Shown here: one piece after another, positions 1-8,957 of the stretch | Numbering within the stretch: position 1 is the first letter of the stretch | Layout: each line of letters opens with the position of its first letter | Position numbers and translations under genes: made by a program | Notes under the pieces: generated by a model | What the model was told of the DNA's origin: nothing | Databases searched by the model: none | Seen by the model: only the letters and a program-made list of their open reading frames with translations | Assembly (NCBI RefSeq): GCF_900112085.1 | Contig: NZ_FOJY01000007.1 | Span: 1-64,000 of the forward strand | Length of the DNA: 64,000 nt | From: Acetitomaculum ruminis DSM 5522 | GTDB taxonomy: Bacteria; Bacillota; Clostridia; Lachnospirales; Lachnospiraceae | Direction: 5' to 3'

Positions 1-305
<305 letters not shown>

Positions 306-365
306 AAGAAAAAGATGTTGACGGTAAGATGATTATATGTATGTGGTTTTTAGGGTATGTAATAT

Positions 366-436
366 AGGGGCTTGGTATAGTGGTAGTACAGCAGTCTCCA
401 AAACTGTTAGTGGGAGTTCGATTCTCTCAGCCCCTG
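366..436 (+). tRNA. tRNA-Trp (anticodon CCA)
   Basis: A cloverleaf folds with acceptor AGGGGCT/AGCCCCT, anticodon loop CTCCAAA (anticodon CCA) and T-loop TTCGATT. The discriminator base is G and the 3' CCA is not encoded. It lies about 60 bases after the 23S end with no terminator between, so it is probably cotranscribed with the rRNA operon. Confidence 0.95.
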
Positions 437-485
437 TTAGAGTTTAATTCAAATATTAATAAAAAATATTAATTGTATTTTATTG

Positions 486-512
486 GTCATAACTTATGGT
501 TATGGCTTTTTT
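486..512 (+). terminator. Terminator of the rRNA/tRNA-Trp operon
   Basis: An 8-bp stem GTCATAAC/GTTATGGC (with one G-T pair) around a 5-nt loop is followed by TTTTTT. This is a standard Rho-independent terminator placed just after tRNA-Trp. Confidence 0.8.
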
Positions 513-526
513 GTTATATTGCTCAA

Positions 527-962
527 GACATAGTTTATATGAAACTATTAAATAAGGAAAAACATTTATAGATATAGCTAGTATAAAACAAGATAAATAA
601 GTAATATCATATACAGCACAAAAAACAATTTAAAATATAGTTTATCTGAAGCAAGGAAAACATTTAATGACAAAGCTCGAATAAAACAAAAAAATAAAAT
701 GACATAGTTCATTTGATACAAAGAAAAATTAAGGATACAGTCAGTATAAAACAAGAAAAAATTTAAGGACATAGCTCGCGTAAAACAATATAAAACAACT
801 ACAAAACAAAGTTCATATCAAACAAAAAAATAATGACATAGTTTGTATAAAACAAGATCTAAACATTAAATGACATAGTTTATATTATACAAAAAAACAA
901 TTATGGCTAAAGCTTACGTAAAACATGAAAAATCAGTTAAAGGCATAGTTCAAATAAGAATA
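527..962. repeat. Degenerate 34-bp-period repeat array, about 13 copies
   Basis: A core resembling CATAGTTCGTATAAAACAA (21 bp with its two preceding bases) recurs with starts near 527, 571, 601, 634, 669, 701, 734, 768, 805, 835, 872, 906 and 942. The first step is 44 bp and the others are 30-37 bp, close to 34 bp. Copies differ from each other at several positions, and the linkers are A-rich. The stretch 513-1224 holds no credible gene. The 64-codon frame on the minus strand (578-772) arises because the repeat reads as hydrophobic residues. Confidence 0.75.
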
Positions 963-1224
963 AGATAAAACAGTTATTACCATAAGAATTGTATTACTTC
1001 TAAAATGTATCATTTAGTAAATCTTTAAATCGAGGGTTACATGATTAAGTTGAGATATTTTCTGTATAGGCAAGATTTTTCATGTAGAGAAATTTTGTTA
1101 TGTTATAATAATTTTGTATTTCCCAGATAAAAATAGTAACTGGATTAGGCTATTAGGGTTATCTGAATTGGAATCGGCAATATTCCCAAAAATTTCAAAT
1201 ATCGTTAAATAACATTGTTTATTC

Positions 1225-1253
1225 TTGACAAAGATAATGTGCTTATTTATAAT
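1225..1253 (+). promoter_or_regulatory. Sigma-A promoter of the marR-activator operon
   Basis: TTGACA (1225-1230) and TATAAT (1248-1253) are both perfect consensus with a 17-bp spacer. The promoter sits 49 bases upstream of the TTG start of the MarR-type gene. Confidence 0.85.
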
Positions 1254-1268
1254 AAAAATTGCAAAAGA

Positions 1269-1284
1269 ATTTGACTTGTCAAAT
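1269..1284. promoter_or_regulatory. Palindromic operator candidate for the MarR regulator
   Basis: A perfect inverted repeat, ATTTGAC-TT-GTCAAAT, lies between the consensus promoter and the ribosome binding site of the MarR-type gene. Its size and position fit an autoregulatory MarR-family site. Binding is inferred, not shown. Confidence 0.55.
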
Positions 1285-1301
1285 AAATTGGAGGGGTTTG
1301 T

Positions 1302-1736
1302 TTGGAATTTGATGCAATTGCAATGTCAGAAATGATAACAATGGTATACAAACAAAAACAAAGATTTAAAATGGAGTTTATGCAAAAGTATAGGCTTTCT
1401 TCGTCTTGCTATAGTATTCTGGTTTTACTTTCTCAAAGCGATGGAATAACCCAAAGAATGTTATGTGCTGAATTAAATATTGATGACGGTATGGCAACAA
1501 GAAGTATTAGGCTATTAATGGAAAAAGAGTATGTCTATAGGCAGAAAAACTGCAATGATGCAAGGTCTTTCTATATTTATTTAACAGACAAAGGGAGAAA
1601 TTTTGTTCCATTAATGATTGACGAATATTCCATATGGTGGAAAGAAAAAACAAATAACTGTACAGAAGACGAACTGAAAAATGTGATACACGTTCTTAAA
1701 AAAATATCTGAAACAAGTGTACAAAGTTTTTGGTGA
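1302..1736 (+). CDS. MarR-family transcriptional regulator
   Basis: A 144-residue protein with a winged helix-turn-helix of the MarR type at about residues 30-100. The segment 'GITQRMLCAELNIDDGMATR' matches the recognition helix region, followed by a wing around 'NCNDARSFYIYLTDKG'. The start is TTG at 1302, because GGAGG (1290-1294) lies 7 bases upstream; the first in-frame ATG (1323) has no such site. It is the first gene after a consensus promoter and lies 42 bases before the corrinoid activator gene, so it probably regulates that cluster and itself. The effector is unknown. MarR proteins often respond to aromatic acids, which would suit a demethylation system, but that is inference. Confidence 0.85.
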   Translation: MEFDAIAMSEMITMVYKQKQRFKMEFMQKYRLSSSCYSILVLLSQSDGITQRMLCAELNIDDGMATRSIRLLMEKEYVYRQKNCNDARSFYIYLTDKGRNFVPLMIDEYSIWWKEKTNNCTEDELKNVIHVLKKISETSVQSFW

Positions 1737-1778
1737 AAGCATAATTAAGGATTATTTAGTGAAAAGGATGGAGATGTT

Positions 1779-3692
1779 ATGAGTAAGATTACATTTAAGT
1801 TTGAAAATGGAGATGTTAACGAAGTTTTTGCAAACGAAGGAGAGCAGATTTTAGATCTTGCAAAAAAGGCAAACGTCGTTATTGATGCTCCATGTTCGGG
1901 TAATGTTTCTTGTGGAAAATGTAAGGTGAAACTACTTGAAGGTTCTGTAAAATCAGAAATTACAAGGCATATTACTGAAGAAGAATATGCAGATGGATGG
2001 AGATTAGCGTGTAATAGCGAGGTTGATGGAGATGCTGTTATAGGTGTTCCGGATATTGCATCCGCTTTCAAAAACAGAATGAAAGTTGCAGACTTAAGTA
2101 CAGGTGAAGAAGTTAAGATCTTTAATAAAACAATTGAAGATATCAAAGCAACCGGTATTAAAGTTGGCAATGATATGGAAATATTGGAAATTGAGCTGGC
2201 AGAACCTACTTTAGATGATACTACTCCGGATAATACAAGATTAACTGACGCTATAAGAGAAAAATATCATGTTAGTTTTGTAACTCTTTCATACAATGTT
2301 TTAAAAGATTTGTCTAGTGTTTTAAGAGAGAATAATTTTAAAGTAAAGTGTGTTGTGGGATTAAAAAATGACAGAACAGTTGTATATCGTATATGTTCAC
2401 CAGATGACGATCCGATATTAGGAGGGCTAGCAGTAGATATAGGAACAACAACGGTATCAGCTTTGCTTGTTGATATGAAAGATGGAAAGATATTGTCTAA
2501 GGCATCTGCAGGTAATGGACAGATTAGATATGGCGCAGATGTTATCAATAGAATTATTGAAGCAGAAAAACCGGGAGGAAAAGAGAAACTTCAAAGTGCG
2601 ATTATCGATGAAACAATAAAACCACTGATTCAAAATATGTGTACTCATGCAAACATTGATCCAATAAATATATATAGAATGACTGTTTCTGCTAATACAA
2701 CCATGAACCATCTTTTTGCTGGTGTTGATGCGGGAAGTATTAGGATGGAACCTTATATTCCAGTTTTCTATACAACAATGGCTTTACATGGCGGTAATTT
2801 AAATCTTGGTATACATCCTGACGCAAAAATAATAATAACTCCTAATGTTGGAAGCTATGTAGGAGGAGATATTACTTCTGGAGTTTTAGCTAATACTATG
2901 TGGAACAGCGAGGAGCTAACATTATTTGTTGACCTTGGTACAAATGGAGAACTTGTATTTGGCTCATCAGATTTTTTGATGACCTGTGCATGTTCAGCAG
3001 GACCGGCTTTTGAGGGTGGAGATATTAGTTGTGGAATGAGGGCAACAGATGGAGCTATAGAGGCTTGTGAAATAGATGAAGAAACAATGGAGCCTACTTT
3101 TAAAATAGTAGGTGAAGAAGGAACAAAACCTATTGGTCTTTGTGGTTCAGGTCTTATAGATGTTATAGCGGAGTTGTTTAGATGTAAGATTATAAACCCA
3201 AAAGGAAAATTCGTTCGTGAAGGTGAGCGAATTCGTCACGATAAATTTGGAATGGGAAGTTATGTGCTTGCATTTAAAGAAGACGCAGGTTCAGTAAAAG
3301 ATGTTGAAATAAATGAAGTTGACATTGATAATTTCATAAGAGCAAAAGGAGCAATTTTCTCTGCAATTAATCTTATGCTTAGTTCCCTTGACTTTGATCC
3401 TTCCGTTTTAGATAGAGTATTTGTTGCAGGTGGTATTGGAAGTGGTATTAACATGGAGAATACTATTAGAATAGGTATGTTCCCTAATATTCCGGTTGAA
3501 AAGTACTTTTATATTGGAAATTCTTCTCTTTCAGGAGCTTATGCAACACTTGTTTCTAATGAGGCTGAGGAAAAAGTATATGAAATAGGAAGAGGAATGA
3601 CATATATGGAATTAAGCACAAATCCAAGTTATATGGATGAATTTGTGGCAGCTTGTTTTATTCCTCACACAAATAGTGCTTTATTTCAATAA
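1779..3692 (+). CDS. Reductive activator of corrinoid proteins (RamA/RACo-like, ASKHA), copy 1
   Basis: A 637-residue protein of the family that uses ATP to reduce inactive Co(II) corrinoid proteins to Co(I). The N-terminal plant-type ferredoxin domain has Cys39, Cys45, Cys48 and Cys78 (CX5CX2CXnC), which should bind a [2Fe-2S] cluster. The C-terminal half is an ASKHA-type domain with phosphate loops 'VDIGTTTVSALL' near residue 224 and 'VDLGTNGEL' farther on. The length is typical of the family. It follows the MarR gene by 42 bases, with GGATGGAG as ribosome binding site, and likely shares its promoter. A second, clearly divergent copy lies at 5575. The likely partner is the corrinoid protein at 9040. 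The family assignment is firm; which activator serves which corrinoid protein is not known. Confidence 0.93.
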   Translation: MSKITFKFENGDVNEVFANEGEQILDLAKKANVVIDAPCSGNVSCGKCKVKLLEGSVKSEITRHITEEEYADGWRLACNSEVDGDAVIGVPDIASAFKNRMKVADLSTGEEVKIFNKTIEDIKATGIKVGNDMEILEIELAEPTLDDTTPDNTRLTDAIREKYHVSFVTLSYNVLKDLSSVLRENNFKVKCVVGLKNDRTVVYRICSPDDDPILGGLAVDIGTTTVSALLVDMKDGKILSKASAGNGQIRYGADVINRIIEAEKPGGKEKLQSAIIDETIKPLIQNMCTHANIDPINIYRMTVSANTTMNHLFAGVDAGSIRMEPYIPVFYTTMALHGGNLNLGIHPDAKIIITPNVGSYVGGDITSGVLANTMWNSEELTLFVDLGTNGELVFGSSDFLMTCACSAGPAFEGGDISCGMRATDGAIEACEIDEETMEPTFKIVGEEGTKPIGLCGSGLIDVIAELFRCKIINPKGKFVREGERIRHDKFGMGSYVLAFKEDAGSVKDVEINEVDIDNFIRAKGAIFSAINLMLSSLDFDPSVLDRVFVAGGIGSGINMENTIRIGMFPNIPVEKYFYIGNSSLSGAYATLVSNEAEEKVYEIGRGMTYMELSTNPSYMDEFVAACFIPHTNSALFQ

Positions 3693-3702
3693 AGTGTTGA
3701 AG

Positions 3703-3770
3703 GCAGTGTAAGTAATTCATTTCCCACTGCTTCAAAAGCGTATGCTTTAAGTAGGGGAAATAAGTTATTT
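3703..3770 (+). repeat. Modular repeat element, left module only
   Basis: This begins GCAGTGTAAG, 10 bases after the stop of the activator gene. It carries a stem TTTCCC(A)CTGCTT / AAGTAGGGGAAA capped by an inner AAAGC-GTAT-GCTTT hairpin. The order and loop positions match the left half of the full element at 10203, but the stem bases differ while pairing is kept. Confidence 0.65.
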
Positions 3771-3841
3771 AATTATCTCCCAAATAATTCTTATGTAATG
3801 AAGAAAAATTCAATTTTATAATATTTAACAAAAGAAACCAT

Positions 3842-3877
3842 AAATCTCAGACGGCTTATTTATACCGTCTGAGATTT
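3842..3877 (+). terminator. Strong hairpin after the first activator gene
   Basis: A perfect 13-bp stem AAATCTCAGACGG/CCGTCTGAGATTT with a 10-nt loop lies 150 bases past the activator stop. No T-run follows it, so it may be a transcript end processed back to the stem rather than a classical terminator. Confidence 0.45.
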
Positions 3878-4893
3878 GTGAATTAATACCCTTAATTCAC
3901 TAAAATATTAATTTTTGTGTTTATCTAAAAAAGACATATCAGGTAATAATTTATCTTCTGTTATGCGCAGACGTGCTGTAGGTTATAAAAATATAACTTT
4001 CTTCGTCAACTAAGGAGTTTGTAAGACTATATTTAATAAAAATTTATTTCTATGGATAAATTGAGTGCGAAGGAATATAAAGACAATTTTAATGGAAAAA
4101 GTATTTGTTTTGTATTACCTCTTTAGGAGTATCAATTAGACAAAAGCAATGCGATTTGAATTAAGATGAAGTATTTTACATAAAATTCTTATGTCTTATA
4201 AAGAGAAAGTTAATATATTATGTAACTGTCAGTCAGACATTAGTTATTTACATTTATTTGGTTAAGCAAGATATTTAGATTGATGGATACAAGATTTTCT
4301 TTAGATTTCGAAAATTTTACTTGTATCATATTACTATATTACCAGCAAAATGTATGATATAATGTAAAATAGGGATATGTATTCTTCATTCTATAGAAAA
4401 ATGAGCGTATCTTGTATTATAATACTTACCGCTAAATGAGTAGTAAATATAATGGCTAATGATTAATGAAAATGATTAATATTTTCCGTTAATTATTAAG
4501 ATATGGTATAAAGGAGGGATAAACACAAAATTTCTGTTTAGAAAGCTGATTATTCAGAAATGTATTTGTCTGGTGGTAAGGAATTTAAAAAATGATTTAT
4601 AAAACAGTAATAGAATCAATGCTGATATAAAAGAGCACTGAATATAGTGTGTAAAAGTACATTATTATTTTAAAGCAATATATGGTTAATATGATGCAAA
4701 CATACCTGATAGAGTTGGGATTTTATGATGACAGGTGGAAATATAAAAGGTAAATATTAATAAATGCATTGAGAGAATTTTTATTAGTTCTCAACACTTA
4801 AAAGATATTTAGATTCTAAAAAAGCTCTTATCAGGTCAGTTTACTATCATTTAGTATTATTAAAACAAAAACGTAAATGAAAGGAAAAAAACA

Positions 4894-5538
4894 ATGAATG
4901 TAGATGAAAAGAATAACAAGGAGAGATTACCATTTGAACATTATTTAGGATTATATAAGCAGTTAGATCCTTTGGAAGTATCAAAAAGATGCAAGGTTCC
5001 TTATGATGAAGAAAAAAAAGAGTTTCATTTAACTATGATTAATCAGGAATATATAATAACTTTTCCAGATTATAAAATAACTGTTGTCAATGACGATGGT
5101 TCATATCACGCCCTTACGGAATACAATGCATCTGAGATTTTGATTCTCAGGTATTTTATTGAATCTAAAAATACTGTATCTACCGGTATAAGAAAGGCTT
5201 ATAGGGATATGCCATGGGGAGAAGTATACTTTAAGCAGTTTAATGGAAGATGTATCTTAAGATTATGTTATGGCTTTGGAAATAAATTAGATGTATTTGC
5301 AAAAGTAATGGAAAAAATGGGTGCAGTAAAAAAGGATATGGGTGATTGTTCTTATGAATTGGAATTTTTACCAAATCTGTTTATTGATTATATACTTTGG
5401 GCCGGAGATGATGAATTCCCACCATCATCACAAATTTTGTTTTCAGAAAACTTTACAGATGCTTTTCAGGCTGAAGATATGGCTGTAATAGGAGATATTA
5501 CAATTGGGGCTATGAAAAAAATAGCTGCCAGTTTATAA
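4894..5538 (+). CDS. DUF3786 family protein
   Basis: A 214-residue soluble protein matching the DUF3786 family over its full length, with the family-typical 'FEHYLGLYKQLDP' start. 'EILILRYF' and 'LFIDYILWAGDDEFPPSSQILF' (near residues 84 and 168) are recognisable landmarks, and no membrane segment is present. The family is found next to, or fused with, corrinoid and iron-sulfur proteins of one-carbon metabolism in anaerobes, and its biochemical role is unknown. It lies 36 bases before the second activator gene and reads in the same direction, so the two are probably cotranscribed. A helper role in activating or loading the corrinoid protein is inferred only from position. Confidence 0.8.
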   Translation: MNVDEKNNKERLPFEHYLGLYKQLDPLEVSKRCKVPYDEEKKEFHLTMINQEYIITFPDYKITVVNDDGSYHALTEYNASEILILRYFIESKNTVSTGIRKAYRDMPWGEVYFKQFNGRCILRLCYGFGNKLDVFAKVMEKMGAVKKDMGDCSYELEFLPNLFIDYILWAGDDEFPPSSQILFSENFTDAFQAEDMAVIGDITIGAMKKIAASL

Positions 5539-5574
5539 ATATAAAAGGTATTTCTAACGAATGGAGGAATTATA

Positions 5575-7371
5575 ATGAGTCAATTTAATGTAGTTTTTAT
5601 GCCTCAGAGACTATCCGTTACCGTTGAAGAGGGAACGAATCTCTTAGACGCACAGATTAAAGCGGGACTGATTCCTGATGCTCCTTGTGGAGGAAAAGGG
5701 ACTTGTGGAAAGTGCCTGGTAAATGTTTTAAAAGGTGGCAACGAAACCGGCGTTGTAAAAGCTTGTCAGACTCTGGTAACTGATGATATGGAAGTAGATA
5801 TTATTAATGTACCAAAAGGTTATCATCTGTTAACAACAGGTATAGAAAGACAGATAGACTTTTTACCGCTGATAAAAAGCTTTAACATTTCCGTTGAAAA
5901 GTGTGAAATGGGAGATAGTCGTTCAGACTGGAAACGATTGAAAAAAGCAGTATCTGAGGTAAGTGGAATAGATGAGAAAGATATTCCACTTAATATAAAC
6001 CTTGTAAAAGAATTGAATGGACTATTGAAGGAATGCAATTATATTGTCAATGTTGTAATGTACAAAAATGAGATATTACAGATTAGAAAAGAAGATGGTC
6101 CTGTTTATATAATGGCCTTTGATATTGGAACTACTTCAGTTGTAGGATATCTTTTAGATGGAAAAAATGGAAAAGAGATAGCTGTTGACAGTATGCTTAA
6201 TCCACAGTCACAATATGGAGCAGATGTTATCCAAAGATCAAATTATTCAATGGAAAATAGCGTAGAACCATTGACAATTGCTATTAGAAATGCTATGAAA
6301 AAGCTTGTTGAAAATAACTGTAAAAAGGCAAAAATAAACCCATGTGATATTTATTTGGTTAATATTGTGGGAAATACATGTATGCATCATTTATTTATGG
6401 GAATAGTTCCAAGTGCATTGGTTCTTGCACCATATAATCCATCAGTCAGTGAGCCCGTAATAGATAATGTCAATTCTTATGATTTAGGTGTAAATCCAAA
6501 TGGAAAATTACAGGTGTTATCAAATATTGCAGGATTTGTGGGTGCTGATACTGTAGGAGTTTTAGTGGCTACAGGTTTTGATAGAATCGATAAGCTTACC
6601 CTTGCCATTGATATTGGAACAAATGGAGAAATGGTGCTTGGTAATAAACAAAGAGCAATTACCTGTTCTACTGCAGCAGGACCAGCTTTTGAAGGTGCTA
6701 AAATTGAATGCGGTATGAGAGGAAGTGCCGGGGCAATAGATCATTTAAAGGTAGAGGGAAAAAGGATAGTATATTCCGTTATTGGAGATGAGAAGCCTAT
6801 TGGAATTTGCGGTTCAGGATTAATGGATATTGTTTCGATAATGTTAGAAAACGGAATAGTTGACGAAAGCGGAAGAATATTAGACCAGGATGAAATGGAA
6901 ACAGATGTTGCTAAGGAAAATGCTTTTCGAATAGTTCCAAACGGAAATAATAAACATTTTGTCCTTGCAACAAAAGAAGAAAGTGGAGAAGGGAAAGCTG
7001 TTTATATTAGCCAAAAAGACGTTAGAGAAGTACAACTTGCTAAAGGAGCTATGGCAGCCGGTATAGAATTAATGTCGAAACAACTTGGAATTGATATATC
7101 TCAGATAGAACAGGTAATGATAGCAGGGGCATTTGGAAATTATATGTCACCTCACAGTGCGTGTGCTATCGGACTCATCCCGAAAGAATTAGAGAAAAAA
7201 ATAATTCCTATTGGTAATGCTGCAGGAGAAGGCTCTAAGATTGCATCATTAAATGTTGAGGAATTTAACAGAAGTGTTGCTATGGCAGAAAAGATAGAAT
7301 TTTTAGAGTTGGCAACAGATCCTGATTTTCAGGATACTTTTGTAGACCAGTTGGAGTTCCCGGAATATTAG
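5575..7371 (+). CDS. Reductive activator of corrinoid proteins (RamA/RACo-like, ASKHA), copy 2
   Basis: A 598-residue paralogue of the protein at 1779. The N-terminal ferredoxin domain has Cys38, Cys44, Cys47 and Cys64, the CX5CX2CXnC set for a [2Fe-2S] cluster. The C-terminal ASKHA domain shows 'AFDIGTTSVVGYLLDG' and 'AIDIGTNGEMVLG'. The linker between the domains is about 35 residues shorter than in copy 1, and the two sequences are clearly diverged. The gene follows DUF3786 and precedes DUF2284 by 14 bases, so 4894-7922 reads as one operon. It should reactivate a Co(II) corrinoid protein, most simply the one at 9040. The presence of two activators suggests two corrinoid partners, or two electron sources. 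Confidence 0.92.
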   Translation: MSQFNVVFMPQRLSVTVEEGTNLLDAQIKAGLIPDAPCGGKGTCGKCLVNVLKGGNETGVVKACQTLVTDDMEVDIINVPKGYHLLTTGIERQIDFLPLIKSFNISVEKCEMGDSRSDWKRLKKAVSEVSGIDEKDIPLNINLVKELNGLLKECNYIVNVVMYKNEILQIRKEDGPVYIMAFDIGTTSVVGYLLDGKNGKEIAVDSMLNPQSQYGADVIQRSNYSMENSVEPLTIAIRNAMKKLVENNCKKAKINPCDIYLVNIVGNTCMHHLFMGIVPSALVLAPYNPSVSEPVIDNVNSYDLGVNPNGKLQVLSNIAGFVGADTVGVLVATGFDRIDKLTLAIDIGTNGEMVLGNKQRAITCSTAAGPAFEGAKIECGMRGSAGAIDHLKVEGKRIVYSVIGDEKPIGICGSGLMDIVSIMLENGIVDESGRILDQDEMETDVAKENAFRIVPNGNNKHFVLATKEESGEGKAVYISQKDVREVQLAKGAMAAGIELMSKQLGIDISQIEQVMIAGAFGNYMSPHSACAIGLIPKELEKKIIPIGNAAGEGSKIASLNVEEFNRSVAMAEKIEFLELATDPDFQDTFVDQLEFPEY

Positions 7372-7385
7372 GAGGTGTTTTAATT

Positions 7386-7922
7386 ATGGAGGAAGCAGTA
7401 AAAATTGCATTAGAAAGTGGTTTTTCCCATGCAGGACCACTAGACTGTTCAACTATTGAATTAAAAGAAGAGGTAAGAAAACTTTGCGAAGTAAATACAT
7501 GTCAGCAGTATGGAACAAATTGGGCCTGCCCACCGGCATGTGGTTCCCTGGAAAAATGCACAGAGGATATAAGGCAGTATAAAGAAGGAATAATTGTTCA
7601 AACTACAGCAGAACTTGAGGATAGTTTAGATTTTGAAGGAATGCAACAACTTGGTATTGACCATGAGGAAAATTTTAAAAGGGCAACAGAGGCACTTCGT
7701 GAAAAATATCCTGATATGCTTATTTTAGGTACCGGTGGATGTAATATATGCAAAGAGTGCACATATCCTGATAATCCTTGTAGATTTCCTGATAAAAAAG
7801 TATCATCTATGGAAGCATATGGAATGATTGTGAATGATGTCTGCAAAGCAAATAACATCCCATATTACTATGGGTCTAACACTCTAACCTACGTAGGATG
7901 TTTTTTACTGAAAAAGTTATAA
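7386..7922 (+). CDS. DUF2284 cysteine-rich metal-binding protein
   Basis: A 178-residue soluble protein with many cysteines: residues 21, 34, 39, 48, 52 and 58, then a second cluster near residue 120 in 'GGCNICKECTYPDNPCRFP'. This pattern, including 'NWACPPACG', is that of the DUF2284 family (predicted metal-binding proteins). The cysteines suit one or two iron-sulfur clusters. It starts 14 bases after the second activator, with AGGAGG as ribosome binding site. In anaerobes this family is often beside corrinoid methyltransferases. A role as electron carrier to the activator is plausible, but I have no direct evidence. Confidence 0.82.
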   Translation: MEEAVKIALESGFSHAGPLDCSTIELKEEVRKLCEVNTCQQYGTNWACPPACGSLEKCTEDIRQYKEGIIVQTTAELEDSLDFEGMQQLGIDHEENFKRATEALREKYPDMLILGTGGCNICKECTYPDNPCRFPDKKVSSMEAYGMIVNDVCKANNIPYYYGSNTLTYVGCFLLKKL

Positions 7923-7989
7923 AAAATGTAGGGAAAAATATATAAAAATTTGGCAAAAATAATATTGTTTAATTTTAGAATAATATTCA

Positions 7990-8018
7990 TTGACACAGAT
8001 AGAAGAATGTTATACAAT
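7990..8018 (+). promoter_or_regulatory. Sigma-A promoter of the methyltransferase gene
   Basis: TTGACA (7990-7995), a 17-bp spacer and TACAAT (8013-8018) lie about 110 bases upstream of the methyltransferase start. The methyltransferase-corrinoid protein pair therefore has its own promoter, separate from the activator operon. Confidence 0.75.
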
Positions 8019-8127
8019 GATTAAGCAGAAATGATTATTTAATTGTTGTTTTATAACAAAATTGAAATCATTAATTTACGAATATTCATCAGAATGTATG
8101 TTAAATATCACAAGGAGGACTTTTTAG

Positions 8128-8931
8128 ATGATAGTAATTGGTGAGAAGATCAATGGTTCTATTCCTTCAGTAGGAAAAGCAATTGCTGAAAAGAATGAAG
8201 AATTGATTAAAGATCTTGCAAGAAAACAAACAGAGGCTAACTCTACTTATATTGATGTCTGTGCATCAGTTGAAGAGGACATTGAAGTTGAGACAATGAA
8301 ATGGCTTTTAGACTTAGTTCAGGGAGTAACAGATACTCCAATAGCTGTTGATAGCCCAAGTCCTGATGTAATTGTTAAATGTTTACCTTTCTGTAAGAAA
8401 GAGGGATTAGTTAACTCTGTTTCTATGGAAGGTGATAAAGTTGACAAGATTTTCCCAGTAATTGCTGACACAAATTGGGAAGTTGTTGCTTTACTTTGCG
8501 ATGATACAGGAATTCCACAGACAGCTGAGAAACGTCTTTCTGTATTTGCTGATCTTATGAAGAAAGCAGAAGAATACCACATTGATCCAAGCCGTATTCA
8601 CATTGATCCATTAATTGAGATGCTTTGTACATCAGAAGATGGAATCAAGATGGTTGTTGATGTAATGACAGAAATTAAGAGACAGTATCCTACAATTCAC
8701 ATTACTGGTGCTGTATCAAATATTTCCTTCAACTTACCAGCTCGTAGAATCGTAAATATGGCATTTACAGTACTTGCTATGAACTCAGGTCTTGATAGTG
8801 CTATCTTTGATCCACTTAATGCAGACCTTATGGGACTTATTTACGCTACAGAGGCTCTCTTAGGACAGGATGATTATTGTATGGAATACATCAGTGCTTA
8901 TAGAGAAGGCATTTTTGGTCAAAAGAAATAA
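8128..8931 (+). CDS. Methyltetrahydrofolate:corrinoid methyltransferase (MT II)
   Basis: A 267-residue protein of the dihydropteroate-synthase-like TIM-barrel family (PF00809). It resembles MtgA, MtvA and AcsE, which move a methyl group between a corrinoid protein and tetrahydrofolate. Landmarks are 'VIGEKINGS' at the start, 'YIDVCAS' near residue 47, 'IAVDSPSPDVI' near residue 74, 'HIDPLIEML' near residue 156 and 'GAVSNISFNLP' near residue 195 (the pterin-site Asn region). Length is normal for the single-domain type. AGGAGG precedes the ATG. The corrinoid protein gene follows 108 bases later. In a demethylation system this is the second methyltransferase, delivering methyl groups to the acetogenic branch. 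The alternative CFeSP enzyme AcsE is less likely, because no acs genes are present. Confidence 0.92.
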   Translation: MIVIGEKINGSIPSVGKAIAEKNEELIKDLARKQTEANSTYIDVCASVEEDIEVETMKWLLDLVQGVTDTPIAVDSPSPDVIVKCLPFCKKEGLVNSVSMEGDKVDKIFPVIADTNWEVVALLCDDTGIPQTAEKRLSVFADLMKKAEEYHIDPSRIHIDPLIEMLCTSEDGIKMVVDVMTEIKRQYPTIHITGAVSNISFNLPARRIVNMAFTVLAMNSGLDSAIFDPLNADLMGLIYATEALLGQDDYCMEYISAYREGIFGQKK

Positions 8932-8957
8932 CTAAAACAATCTAATGTGTAAGAAAT

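Larger units (their letters stand above)
3693..4893. other. Gene-free 1.2-kb interval
   Basis: No credible coding frame is seen on either strand. The interval holds the left module of the modular repeat (3703-3770) and a strong hairpin (3842-3877). The rest is AT-rich DNA with no recognised motif up to the ribosome binding site of the DUF3786 gene. A promoter for that gene must lie here, but I could not point to a convincing one. Confidence 0.7.

Noticed and set aside
578-772. Minus-strand open frame of 64 codons
   Set aside because: It only reads through the repeat array, has an internally repeating hydrophobic sequence and no ribosome binding site.
527-962. CRISPR array
   Set aside because: The repeats are too diverged, the total step is only 34 bp so spacers would be about 13 bp, and no cas gene is present.
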